Below are positions 8,058 to 15,243 of a DNA stretch of 64,000 nt, one piece after another. The stretch is from NCBI RefSeq assembly GCF_013141715.1, contig NZ_WHOA01000206.1, positions 1-64,000 of the forward strand, given 5' to 3'. The first letter of the stretch is position 1, and every line of letters begins with the position of its first letter. Below the pieces are notes generated by a model. The model did no database searches. It had not been told where the DNA came from and was given only the letters and a program-made list of their open reading frames with translations. The position numbers and the translations under genes were made by a program. The DNA is from Paenibacillus phytorum. Its GTDB lineage: Bacteria > Bacillota > Bacilli > Paenibacillales > NBRC-103111.

Positions 8058-8441
8058 TTAAAGAATGATCTTATTATCCATATCCTTATTATGTAGTTCA
8101 ATTATTGGTTTTGTGTAGTTATCGAATTTAAAATCATCACTTAGTTCTATCCATGCTATATCAATTAGATCACTATTATATTCTTTTGTATTATCAAGAT
8201 ACATCTCTCCACCTATGATCTGAGCTCTAAATGTGTGCTTGTTATTATTGGTACATAAATGCCCTTCGATTTTAATATCAAAACCTGTTTCTTCTTTCGT
8301 TTCTCTTATACATGCTTGCTCTGGTGTTTCATTTTCCTCTATACCGCCTCCTGGGAAATTCCATACAATATCCCCTCTCTGAACATATTGCTTTACCATA
8401 AGGACTTTATTGTCTTGTATAATCAAAGCTTGTGAAATCAA
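8058..8441 (-). CDS. NUDIX hydrolase
   Basis: A 127-residue protein of compact NUDIX size. The NUDIX box is complete: GGGIEENETPEQACIRETKEETGF, with the REXXEEXG core that binds the metal for pyrophosphate cleavage. The substrate cannot be told from sequence; ADP-ribose, nucleotide or other NDP-X compounds are possible. The start lies just after a hydrophobic MISQALIIQDNK strand typical of the fold. It lies 30 bases upstream of the TIM-barrel gene, probably in one transcript. Confidence 0.85.
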   Translation of the reverse strand: MISQALIIQDNKVLMVKQYVQRGDIVWNFPGGGIEENETPEQACIRETKEETGFDIKIEGHLCTNNNKHTFRAQIIGGEMYLDNTKEYNSDLIDIAWIELSDDFKFDNYTKPIIELHNKDMDNKIIL

Positions 8442-8511
8442 TCTCGGTCACCCATCTTCTCTGAGGTAGCTCGAAGTCACCTCTCTTTGAAAATTCCGCA
8501 ATTATCTTCAT

Positions 8512-9009
8512 CTATTCAATAGATTTCCATTTATTATCACATAGAACTACTGATGTCTCGATTTGTCTTTCAGATACATTCCAAAATCTATGTAGTAATT
8601 CCCCCTTCTCTTCATGTGAAACTAATTTAAATCCATTCTTAAGATAAAAATTAATTGCCCATTCAGCCGATGCCCAGGTCCCGATTAAAATTGATTTATC
8701 TGTTAAATTAATTAAATGATACAGAAGCTTGGTCCCTATTCCACCTTTACGTTGACTCGTTTTAACATAAGCATGTCTGATTAGTGCTACTTCCCCTTTA
8801 TCTTGTATGCCCATGACTCCAAGTAACTCATTGTTTTCCTCTAGCCCCCAAAACATAACTCCTTCATTCATTTCATGAGTTAATTCTTCCATGGTCATGT
8901 ATGGTTCATGATACAAATCACTAGGAATAACCCCTTCGTATGCTTGAGCGGCATCATTGATAATCTGATAGATTACTTCTTTTTCTAGATATTCACACAA
9001 TCTGATCAT
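8512..9009 (-). CDS. GNAT family N-acetyltransferase
   Basis: A 165-residue GNAT protein. The acetyl-CoA binding motif A is VKTSQRKGGIGTKLLYHLI, followed by the motif B-like SAEWAINFYLKNGFKLVSHEEK that closes these folds. The N-terminal part (GVIPSDLYHEPYMTMEEL) is common to a Bacillus/Paenibacillus GNAT subfamily. I chose the ATG at 9009 because AAGGAG lies ten bases upstream and the family usually starts there. The frame stays open to a GTG at 9177 that overlaps the upstream gene's stop by GTGA, adding 56 residues of no recognised domain. The substrate is unknown. Confidence 0.78.
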   Translation of the reverse strand: MIRLCEYLEKEVIYQIINDAAQAYEGVIPSDLYHEPYMTMEELTHEMNEGVMFWGLEENNELLGVMGIQDKGEVALIRHAYVKTSQRKGGIGTKLLYHLINLTDKSILIGTWASAEWAINFYLKNGFKLVSHEEKGELLHRFWNVSERQIETSVVLCDNKWKSIE

Positions 9010-9173
9010 GATATTTAAACTCCTTATATTGTTTAATTCAGAAATTCCCACGGGAAGACCAAGGTACGTGGGTACGCGTTGTTTTAGGATGTCAGCGCTT
9101 TCTCTGAACATGCTATACACTACTCTTAAACTTTCAAACCCAAACTCTTTACTTATCTGAATATGCATGCAAT

Positions 9174-9722
9174 TCACTTTGTTATTTCTTGTACTATCAA
9201 TTCATTGATCGTTTCAATAGGTAATAATCCATCAACAATGTAGTCCGAATTAGGTTTTACTGTACTTAACATATTTAGATATGCATTTCTACCGCGATCA
9301 AGATAATTAGTGATATCATTTTGAATTATTTCGGTCTTCGTATCTTCGTAATCTCTCAGGATTCGTCTACATAATGCTACATCCAGTGGGGTATCAATAA
9401 AAATTGTAAAGTTTAATAGCTCACTTATTGCCTTGTGCCGATAAGCAAAGGGATAATCAAGTATTATATATTTGAGTGACTGGTTTTCAGCAAAAATTAG
9501 AGATTTGAGATCATTAATTAGTGGTGTTAAATTCCATTGGCTATGATCAGCCCCGATCTCTACCCACTCACAAATGTCTTTTGGACTATCATCAAAATCA
9601 TACTCATCAAAATATAATGCCTTGGATTTCACTAAAGTAGCATTCAATTGTTTTACTAAAGTGGTTTTGCCACCACCAGATACTGCTGAAACTGCAAAAA
9701 CAAATGGTTTTTGTTGATGCAT
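9174..9722 (-). CDS. P-loop kinase of the uridine-kinase-like type
   Basis: A 182-residue nucleoside-kinase-like NTPase. The Walker A motif is in SAVSGGGKTTL close to the N-terminus, followed by a YFDEYDFDD strand with acidic residues, ILDYPFAYRH as Walker B-like, IFIDTPLDVALCRRILRDYED as the lid, and DYIVDG near the end. This is the layout of uridine kinase-like small-molecule kinases. I chose the ATG at 9722 with GAAGG seven bases upstream; an in-frame ATG at 9815 overlaps the preceding gene and lacks a ribosome binding site. The substrate is unknown. It lies directly downstream of an APH-like kinase. Confidence 0.75.
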   Translation of the reverse strand: MHQQKPFVFAVSAVSGGGKTTLVKQLNATLVKSKALYFDEYDFDDSPKDICEWVEIGADHSQWNLTPLINDLKSLIFAENQSLKYIILDYPFAYRHKAISELLNFTIFIDTPLDVALCRRILRDYEDTKTEIIQNDITNYLDRGRNAYLNMLSTVKPNSDYIVDGLLPIETINELIVQEITK

Positions 9723-9795
9723 CAGTGCACCTTCTTTCAAGAATAAAAGATTTTCAAGAGGTTTAGCTGATGTCCTCGCCTTCGTCAAGTCGCTA

Positions 9796-10659
9796 TCAAA
9801 GTAGTAAAATTCCATTTAAATGTAAATTGTTCTTTATTATGCTCTTTACTCTGGTAATTGTATTTGAACTTTTAGGCAGATCAACAATTCTATTAAGTAA
9901 TAGCCATCTAAGGCAAGCTACTGCCTCAAATAATTCTAGTTCTTCTTTTGTATATTGATTTTGCGATAGATAAGCAGAAAGATAAAAAGAACCATACCTT
10001 ACTCCAACATAAATCTTAATTAAAACAATTGACCAAGCAAAATCATATCTTGGGTCACCAAGTTGACCGTTCGTCCAATCTATTATTGTGTACTTTCCAT
10101 CCGCTTCCAAAATATTCCCTAAATTAAAATCACCATGAATAAGACAATCTTGTTTAGGATTCTCACTTTCAGTAAGCCGGATTAATAGATTTTTAATGTC
10201 CTGATGTTCTTCAATTCTCGGGTAAAAATAGCTGACAAAATCATGTTTTTGAAGTATTGAACTATCCAAATCTTCAAAAGGAAACCTATGAATATTTGTT
10301 AATATATTTGCAAGTTTAGTAAGTTTAAACTTATTCACTTTATTTATTGGTAACCCGTCAAAACTGGTTAATAAAACCTGATTAGTATTTTTATCTAAAC
10401 CCCAACCAAAAGGCATTGAAACTGATAACCCTCGGCTATAAAGAGCATCTAACAACTTATACTGTCTTTTAACATCTGGCTTTGAATCCCTATTCCATAC
10501 TTTTAATACAAAGCTTGTTTCGGCTGTACAAATTTTTGTTACTTCTGCTTCAAGTCCAGAGTCCAAAGGGATAAAGGTTAATGAACTACCTTGTTCTAGC
10601 AATGAATCAATTACTTTGCTTTTTACTATCCAGTTAATATCTCTAATTGGATGACCCAT
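9796..10659 (-). CDS. Aminoglycoside phosphotransferase-like kinase (APH family)
   Basis: A 287-residue protein of the APH/choline kinase fold. The catalytic loop is CLIHGDFNLGNIL (Asp as base, Asn as metal ligand), followed by the metal-binding IIDWTNGQLGDPRYDFAW. An N-terminal lobe with TSFVLKVWN supplies the nucleotide-binding lysine. Many such proteins phosphorylate aminoglycosides, macrolides or other small hydroxyl or amino compounds. The sequence alone does not support calling it a resistance gene. It is adjacent to the P-loop kinase and GNAT genes in an AT-rich accessory run. Confidence 0.8.
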   Translation of the reverse strand: MGHPIRDINWIVKSKVIDSLLEQGSSLTFIPLDSGLEAEVTKICTAETSFVLKVWNRDSKPDVKRQYKLLDALYSRGLSVSMPFGWGLDKNTNQVLLTSFDGLPINKVNKFKLTKLANILTNIHRFPFEDLDSSILQKHDFVSYFYPRIEEHQDIKNLLIRLTESENPKQDCLIHGDFNLGNILEADGKYTIIDWTNGQLGDPRYDFAWSIVLIKIYVGVRYGSFYLSAYLSQNQYTKEELELFEAVACLRWLLLNRIVDLPKSSNTITRVKSIIKNNLHLNGILLL

Positions 10660-10714
10660 GGTTTCTCTTCCTTTCGCGGGGATTTCTTATTACCTTCCAG
10701 TTAATGCAATTCCT

Positions 10715-11593
10715 CTATCTCTTCACAGTACCAAATGTAATTTTCATGTTTGGTGCATATGTTAAGTAAGAATTATCATCGAATTCCTTTGAAAATAGTA
10801 ACTCAGCTTCATATTGATTCATCGCCTCATTAACCATTAATCCGCGATTCACTAATCTATGAAGAAATTCCTCTTTCTCTCCAGGTAACTCCCCTAATCC
10901 TTCTTCCCTCAAAGAGTTATAAAGACTTTGCTTACTTAGCAAGTCCGTATTCTGATCCAAGAAATTAACCTTATCACTTACTCTACACTCAACGTTCTTC
11001 AAACCTAATTGGCTGAGATAGATCGGTAATTTGATTCCAATATTTCCGTCCTTACCCTTGTGTTTAAAATCTCCCTCGTACAATTTCTGCAAAATACCCA
11101 ATTTAATCACTTTTGACTGCTCCAGTTCATCAAGGCAGTAGTTTGACATGTTAGCAATCCAATGTGGTTCAAAGCAAATAACCATTCCATCATCTAAAAC
11201 ACAATCAATCATCTTCTGAAGTACTTTCTTCGAATCAGACATATGTAATAAAAAAGCATGGCACATAGCTATGTCATACTTTCTGACTACTGTAACTTCT
11301 TCAATATCACTCACGAAAAATTCTGATGGATAAGGCTGGTTTTGAAAGACTTCCCTCGCCGTATTAATAAGTTCATTACCCTTGTCAATTCCCGTATAGG
11401 TTGATCCTTCGGGTAAAAGTGGTAACAGTTTAAGCCCCAAATATCCAAAACCACAACCATAATCAATGATGTTCACCGGTTTTACGATCTTCCAAACAGT
11501 CTTCACTAAGAATTCTAAATAATCATCATTGTAATACAGCCCTCGAGTATTTCTTAAATATTCAATCTTATTATCCCAGTAATATTCGGACAT
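10715..11593 (-). CDS. Class I SAM-dependent methyltransferase
   Basis: A 292-residue Rossmann-fold methyltransferase. Motif I is IIDYGCGFGYLGLKLLP at about residues 39-55, followed by the acidic GIDKGNEL motif II region and the MCHAFLLHM motif IV region, then a CFEPHWIANM stretch. It resembles the SAM-binding half of small-molecule methyltransferases. The C-terminal 120 residues are helical and presumably bind substrate. The target is unknown. A decent GGAG ribosome binding site precedes the ATG. It is in the same orientation as the rest of the accessory run. Confidence 0.8.
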   Translation of the reverse strand: MSEYYWDNKIEYLRNTRGLYYNDDYLEFLVKTVWKIVKPVNIIDYGCGFGYLGLKLLPLLPEGSTYTGIDKGNELINTAREVFQNQPYPSEFFVSDIEEVTVVRKYDIAMCHAFLLHMSDSKKVLQKMIDCVLDDGMVICFEPHWIANMSNYCLDELEQSKVIKLGILQKLYEGDFKHKGKDGNIGIKLPIYLSQLGLKNVECRVSDKVNFLDQNTDLLSKQSLYNSLREEGLGELPGEKEEFLHRLVNRGLMVNEAMNQYEAELLFSKEFDDNSYLTYAPNMKITFGTVKR

Positions 11594-11640
11594 TTTAAGC
11601 TCCTTCTTTATTATGACTTAAGGTGATTTCAGTAGCTCTA

Positions 11641-12048
11641 CTAACGCCTTGATTTGACTTGTTGATATTCCGTATTTCCTGTACAAAAATTAGTTTCTAA
11701 TGCACCATCATTTCCTAAGTATGAATATACCAAATAAGATCCATTACTCTTGAATTTGTATCCACACGACGCACCATCACCATCATAACTATAAATTGAA
11801 ATTTTTTTAGTTATTTGTCCTTTCCAAGCCTGATTTACCTCAAAGGTATATTTCCTAAGTTTTCCTATGTCACTGTTCTTAGTTCCACCAACTTCTATTA
11901 CACGCCCTGTAAAAACGGCATCTGATCGTTCTAACTTTTCAGTAATGCTGCCACCTACACAACTACATGCGTAGACTTCATTATCTGTAAGATTAATTCC
12001 AGTAGTGATTATGAATAATATAAAAAGTATTACGAGCATTTTTCTCAT
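11641..12048 (-). CDS. Secreted TIMP/netrin-like (NTR fold) protein
   Basis: A 135-residue exported protein. A hydrophobic signal peptide (about residues 5-27) is followed by a VYA|CSC junction, so signal peptidase cleavage would leave an N-terminal Cys-Ser-Cys. The next residues, SDAVFTGRVIEV, match the first strand of bacterial tissue-inhibitor-of-metalloproteinase-like domains. Further cysteines at ASCGYKF and NFCTGN could form disulfides. The sequence before the cysteine is not a good lipobox, so I favour secretion over lipidation. The start codon overlaps the NUDIX stop codon (ATGA), which suggests coupled translation. Function is unknown. Confidence 0.72.
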   Translation of the reverse strand: MRKMLVILFILFIITTGINLTDNEVYACSCVGGSITEKLERSDAVFTGRVIEVGGTKNSDIGKLRKYTFEVNQAWKGQITKKISIYSYDGDGASCGYKFKSNGSYLVYSYLGNDGALETNFCTGNTEYQQVKSRR

Positions 12049-12539
12049 TTTTGGCTCCTGGTCGAAAAAGCTGCTAATCTTTGTTCTAGATTTACTATCT
12101 TTTTTAAAAAAGCATGTATGATTGGTTTATCTGGAGGACTAATATTGTCAGGTATCTCATCTAATTCAAAAAATCTAATTTCTGCTACTTCTGACTCGTC
12201 GTTATTGATAACCCCATCAAACTCTTCACATATATAAGCAGCCACTACGTTATAGACCTCATCACCGTGTGGATATTTGTAATACAGCTCTTGTCCTGAA
12301 AATACATCTAATAATTCAAGCTTCTTGGCTTGTAGACCGGTTTCTTCAAATAATTCTCTTCTTGCTACCTGTTCCATTGTCTCCCCAGGCTCTAAGGATC
12401 CTCCTGGCAATCCCCACATGCCATTATCAGTTCTTTTCTCAAATAAAATGGAATTATTATGAATAACAACGACACAAGCACCGGCCATAATCAAAGGTCT
12501 TGTTCCAACGTTCTTTCTTAAGTCCATTATGTAACCCAT
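12045..12539 (-). CDS. NUDIX hydrolase
   Basis: A 164-residue NUDIX protein. The box GGSLEPGETMEQVARRELFEETGL is complete, preceded by ILFEKRTDNGMWGLPGG, a typical entry strand. The C-terminal SEVAEIRFFELDEIP segment is also family-like. It would cleave a nucleoside diphosphate linked to another group; the substrate is unspecified. GAGGAGTG eight bases upstream supports the ATG at 12539. It is the second NUDIX gene of the accessory run and is unrelated in detail to the one at 8058. It is followed by the overlapping TIMP-like gene. Confidence 0.87.
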   Translation of the reverse strand: MGYIMDLRKNVGTRPLIMAGACVVVIHNNSILFEKRTDNGMWGLPGGSLEPGETMEQVARRELFEETGLQAKKLELLDVFSGQELYYKYPHGDEVYNVVAAYICEEFDGVINNDESEVAEIRFFELDEIPDNISPPDKPIIHAFLKKIVNLEQRLAAFSTRSQK

Positions 12540-12563
12540 AGTTATATCACTCCTCGAGATTAT

Positions 12564-13376
12564 CTATTTTCTTCGACCGATATACAATAAATGTGAAGAC
12601 ACTCCTAATATGTGAGGATTCTCAGATTCTTTGTAAATCATATTCATTACTTCTTGAAATTCTTCTTCGCCACGAGAACGCCAATATTCAAATTGCTCTG
12701 ACTTAAATGAACCAGCTATACTAGATGACCCAATCAATTTGAGGCTTTCAAATCCATGAGATTCCATGAAAGGATTAATGTCTTCTATATTAAAATAATA
12801 CGCCCCTGTGAATCTTCCTTCGTCCTTATGATTAAATATACCGGTTTCTAAAAATGAGTTTATATCCTCAATGTTGTCATTCGGTTTCCAATGTTCAGGC
12901 AATAATAAGGAAGTCGTTAGATGCCGTATCCTTGTCATAAATGCGACAAATACAATACCATCCCGTTTAGTAACTCGATGCAATTCTTGTACGGCAGAAT
13001 CCCGATCTGCTTGCGTTTGCAAATGATATAAAGGCCCCAACATTAAAGATGCATCAAATTGCTCATCATTGAAAATGTCTAAATTTCTTGCATCAGCAAT
13101 ATGAAAACCTTTGAAAAATTCCTCTAACTTCAATTCGACTGCCTTCTCACCAGCTATTTCCACTAATCTCGGGGTAAGATCCGTTAGTGTAACATCATAA
13201 CCACATTTCGCTAATTCAATTGAGTATTTACCCGGTCCAGCTCCGTTATCTAAGATGTGCCCTTTCTGTGGTAGCAAACTCCTTATATGGTGCCAGTTAA
13301 CTATAAATTCAATAGGCTCTCTATCAAGACGGCCCCATTCGTCAAATCTATTATAATAATCAATCACTTTATCCAT
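12564..13376 (-). CDS. Class I SAM-dependent methyltransferase
   Basis: A 270-residue methyltransferase. Motif I is ILDNGAGPGKYSIELAKCGYDVTLTDL, with SAM binding by the GAGPG loop and the acidic TDL. SLMLGPLYHLQTQADRDSAVQELHRVTKRDG covers motifs IV-VI and is typical of the UbiE/Coq5-like branch. It resembles small-molecule methyltransferases common in Bacillus. I chose the ATG at 13376, with GGAGAGG six bases upstream; an in-frame codon at 13394 has no such support. It lies at the upstream end of the accessory run, next to the second NUDIX gene. Confidence 0.82.
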   Translation of the reverse strand: MDKVIDYYNRFDEWGRLDREPIEFIVNWHHIRSLLPQKGHILDNGAGPGKYSIELAKCGYDVTLTDLTPRLVEIAGEKAVELKLEEFFKGFHIADARNLDIFNDEQFDASLMLGPLYHLQTQADRDSAVQELHRVTKRDGIVFVAFMTRIRHLTTSLLLPEHWKPNDNIEDINSFLETGIFNHKDEGRFTGAYYFNIEDINPFMESHGFESLKLIGSSSIAGSFKSEQFEYWRSRGEEEFQEVMNMIYKESENPHILGVSSHLLYIGRRK

Positions 13377-13496
13377 GTATATCCTCTCCTTCATAAGTTT
13401 TTAATTGACAGAGGAACTCTTTCGTTCAAAGAAAAAAACGCTCCTTTCTTTTATTCAATAAATTCCAAAATATCCCTCTATTTCATACGAAGAGCA

Positions 13497-13539
13497 AAAC
13501 AAAAAGGGGCAGAACCCCAATGGAGTATCTGTCCCTTTG
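13497..13539 (-). terminator. Intrinsic terminator after the Ig-like ORF
   Basis: On the minus strand AAAGGGACAGA pairs with TCTGCCCCTTT (one mismatched or wobble pair), followed by TTGTTTTG. It lies 13 bases past the Ig-like ORF stop. It has A/T runs on both sides and may act in both directions. Confidence 0.65.
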
Positions 13540-13551
13540 TCTTCGGTTATT

Positions 13552-13899
13552 TCAACATGACCGACAAGTCCGACGCATCTGAAGCTTATTTTTTGCTGCA
13601 TTTCTTGCTCCAACAATGATGCCTATTGAGGCTGAAGTCACGATCCCTGGAAATGATGGGAGTGCTGCGGTTACGGATGCAACTTTGAATCCAGTTTGGT
13701 TACTGGGCACAAATGATCGGAAGGTTGCGGTAAATTTACCTCTTGCGTCTGTAATGGTAATGGCAGAAATGATAGTACCCAGTGTGCAATCGGTCGATAA
13801 TAAGACGACGATCCCTGCCGCAGGACGACCATTCTTCTGGACTTGTCCCGAAAGAGTCGAAGATTCCCCAGCTATTAAAATGGTTGGTACAGCAATCAT
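13552..13899 (-). CDS. Small protein with one bacterial Ig-like domain
   Basis: A 115-residue ORF. It reads like a single Big_1/invasin-type Ig-like repeat: PTILIAGESSTLSGQVQKNG, then GIVVLLSTDCTLG, then TDARGKFTATFRS and a closing strand. No signal peptide is visible. The C-terminus is basic and Cys-containing. No good ribosome binding site precedes the ATG. The frame is continuous with the upstream DinB gene, broken only by that gene's TAG at 13932-13930. It may be a translated small protein, a remnant of a larger surface protein, or a readthrough extension. The domain resemblance is moderate. Confidence 0.45.
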   Translation of the reverse strand: MIAVPTILIAGESSTLSGQVQKNGRPAAGIVVLLSTDCTLGTIISAITITDARGKFTATFRSFVPSNQTGFKVASVTAALPSFPGIVTSASIGIIVGARNAAKNKLQMRRTCRSC

Positions 13900-13929
13900 G
13901 TTTATGGTAATTCGAGCTTTCTTCCCAGA

Positions 13930-14418
13930 CTATGAATCTCGTAATAAAATTTTATAAAGTTTAATGACACTTATATGCATGCCTTCATGGTACAAATTAA
14001 AACATAGAAACTGTTCTGGCGTTTCCAAGGTCATTCCGGCTGAAGTTGTGTACGGTGGATCAATTTTCTCCCCTAAGCGATGACCGAGCACATCACGTAT
14101 CCGCTCTTGCTGATCTTTCAGCAAGTTCTCCAACTCTTGCAAAGTAGGAACGGCAGCGGAATTGGGTCTGTTTAAAGGCGTGGTACCATACTCGAACTGT
14201 TCCTTGAATCCTTCTGGCAAACGAGTCGGAAGTCCCATATATTGAAATGCGAACCGTTCAAGCACGACATAGACGTGCCCTAACTGCCAACGAATCGTAT
14301 TTCGAAAGCCATCGGGAATTCTGTCAGCTGTTTCTTCGGTAACTCCATCCATCAATTTTAAGGTTTGGCCCCTCACGAAAGCCAGCTGTTTGAACAAATA
14401 GTGTTCTATCGTCCTCAC
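13930..14418 (-). CDS. DinB family protein
   Basis: A 162-residue four-helix-bundle protein of the DinB/YfiT metalloenzyme superfamily. RWQLGHVYVVLERF carries the first metal-binding His, and LYHEGMHISVIKLYKILL carries the paired histidines near the C-terminus, matching the three-His site. An N-terminal helix with a conserved HYLFKQLAFVRGQTL start is also typical. Members act as thiol-dependent transferases or are uncharacterised. The length is normal, so the following in-frame Ig-like ORF is not needed to complete it. It is a single gene, with promoter-type AT-rich sequence upstream. Confidence 0.82.
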   Translation of the reverse strand: MRTIEHYLFKQLAFVRGQTLKLMDGVTEETADRIPDGFRNTIRWQLGHVYVVLERFAFQYMGLPTRLPEGFKEQFEYGTTPLNRPNSAAVPTLQELENLLKDQQERIRDVLGHRLGEKIDPPYTTSAGMTLETPEQFLCFNLYHEGMHISVIKLYKILLRDS

Positions 14419-14501
14419 TCCTTCAAATCATTGTTTATGGCATATTATATCATAATATCAAGCGATGGCTAAGGAAGCGAAAGTTATTTCCTCCAAATTA
14501 A

Positions 14502-14532
14502 TAAAAGGACAGTTCCTAGTAAGGAACTGCCC
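14502..14532 (-). terminator. Intrinsic terminator downstream of the thioesterase gene
   Basis: On the minus strand GGGCAGTTCC (14532-14523) pairs with GGAACTGTCC (14516-14507), followed by TTTTATTAATTT. It would end the transcript from the thioesterase gene at 14718-15200 after it passes through the repeat at 14560-14710. Confidence 0.65.
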
Positions 14533-14559
14533 GACTCTTCAGGGGAAACAATTTTCAAT

Positions 14560-14711
14560 GAGAAAACCTCTAACGAGGCCATTCAAAGATGAGCGACCGC
14601 GTTTAACGAGGAGAGACTTTGGTCTACGACCAAAGATCCCTATATTAGGTTTTATCGCCAATAAGAAAGCGGTTTTCGTGATCCGAAAACTTATACTTTC
14701 TTATGTGGTCA
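14560..14711 (+). repeat. Dispersed repeat, copy A, with a nested hairpin module
   Basis: This stretch fills most of the 14419-14717 gap. Its flanks (CATTCAAAGATGAGCGACCG; then ATCGCCAATAAGAAAGCGG and the hairpin GTTTTCG-TGATC-CGAAAAC) recur nearly unchanged at 30050-30164. Copy A differs by carrying an extra 38-41 base hairpin module at 14607-14647. I regard the ORF that can be drawn through it as spurious. The other contents of the gap are the terminator at 14502-14532 and AT-rich DNA. Confidence 0.8.
14607..14647 (+). repeat. Short hairpin repeat module, copy 1
   Basis: GAGAGACTTT is followed by the perfect stem TTTGGTC-TAC-GACCAAA and then GATCCCTATATTA. The same framework recurs at 26912-26948, 26955-26984 (both inverted) and 63760-63797, with different but still complementary stem bases. 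The module interrupts the larger repeat that is uninterrupted at 30050. Confidence 0.8.
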
Positions 14712-14717
14712 AAAAGA

Positions 14718-15200
14718 CTACATGTTCAAATTACGCTCTTCTTTGCGAAGCTTGCGCGCGGCAAATCGAGTTTCGGCTGTTTCGAACAGGCGTTTTTCTT
14801 CATCCGTTTCAGGGATGATTTCTGGCACAGGACATGGTTGTCCGTTATCATCTAGCGCCACGAAGGTTAGGTAGGCCGTCGCAGTACGCTTCTTTTCGCC
14901 TGTCAGAAGGTTCTCCGACTCGATTTTCACATAAACCTCCATCGAACTTCGATGTGTCCACGTAACAAAGGCCTCCAACTGTATAGCCTCTCCTAGTTTG
15001 ACAGGGGCGAAGAAGTCTAAGCTATCGCTAGATGCTGTCACGACACCTCTGCGTGAATGACGCATTGAGGCAATCGTTGCTACCTTATCTATATATTGCA
15101 TCACGCGGCCGCCAAACACGGTATTGTGATAATTCGTGTCTGCCGGCAAAATGATTTCTGTCAAAACGGTTCGGGAGAGTCTTGCTGGTTTAGCTTCCAT
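14718..15200 (-). CDS. Acyl-CoA thioesterase, hotdog fold (YkhA-like)
   Basis: A 160-residue single-hotdog thioesterase of the cytosolic acyl-CoA hydrolase (YciA/YkhA) group. The motif PADTNYHNTVFGGRVMQYIDKVATIAS carries the NxxxxxFGG pattern of the active-site helix. SSDSLDFFAPVKLGEAIQLEAFVTW and the TGEKKRTATAYLTFVALDD strand follow in the expected order. It hydrolyses acyl-CoA to free acid and CoA; chain-length preference is unknown. A second, similar gene lies at 42987. The gene follows purT by 43 bases on the same strand and may be cotranscribed. Confidence 0.88.
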   Translation of the reverse strand: MEAKPARLSRTVLTEIILPADTNYHNTVFGGRVMQYIDKVATIASMRHSRRGVVTASSDSLDFFAPVKLGEAIQLEAFVTWTHRSSMEVYVKIESENLLTGEKKRTATAYLTFVALDDNGQPCPVPEIIPETDEEKRLFETAETRFAARKLRKEERNLNM

Positions 15201-15243
15201 TGTGCTTGCCTCCTGATGATGACTTGACTTGGGTAACCTAATC

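Noticed and set aside
9010..9177. N-terminal extension of the GNAT gene starting at GTG 9177
   Set aside because: The ATG at 9009 has an AAGGAG site and fits the family start; the extra 56 residues match no domain, though coupling from the overlapping stop cannot be excluded.
6539..13399. Integron cassette array
   Set aside because: No attC-like imperfect palindromes or integrase were seen between the accessory genes.
13616..13957. 113-residue plus-strand ORF
   Set aside because: It is antisense to the Ig-like ORF, which has recognisable domain sequence and a terminator on the minus strand.
14465..14818. 117-residue plus-strand ORF
   Set aside because: It runs through a dispersed repeat and a terminator and then antisense to the thioesterase gene.
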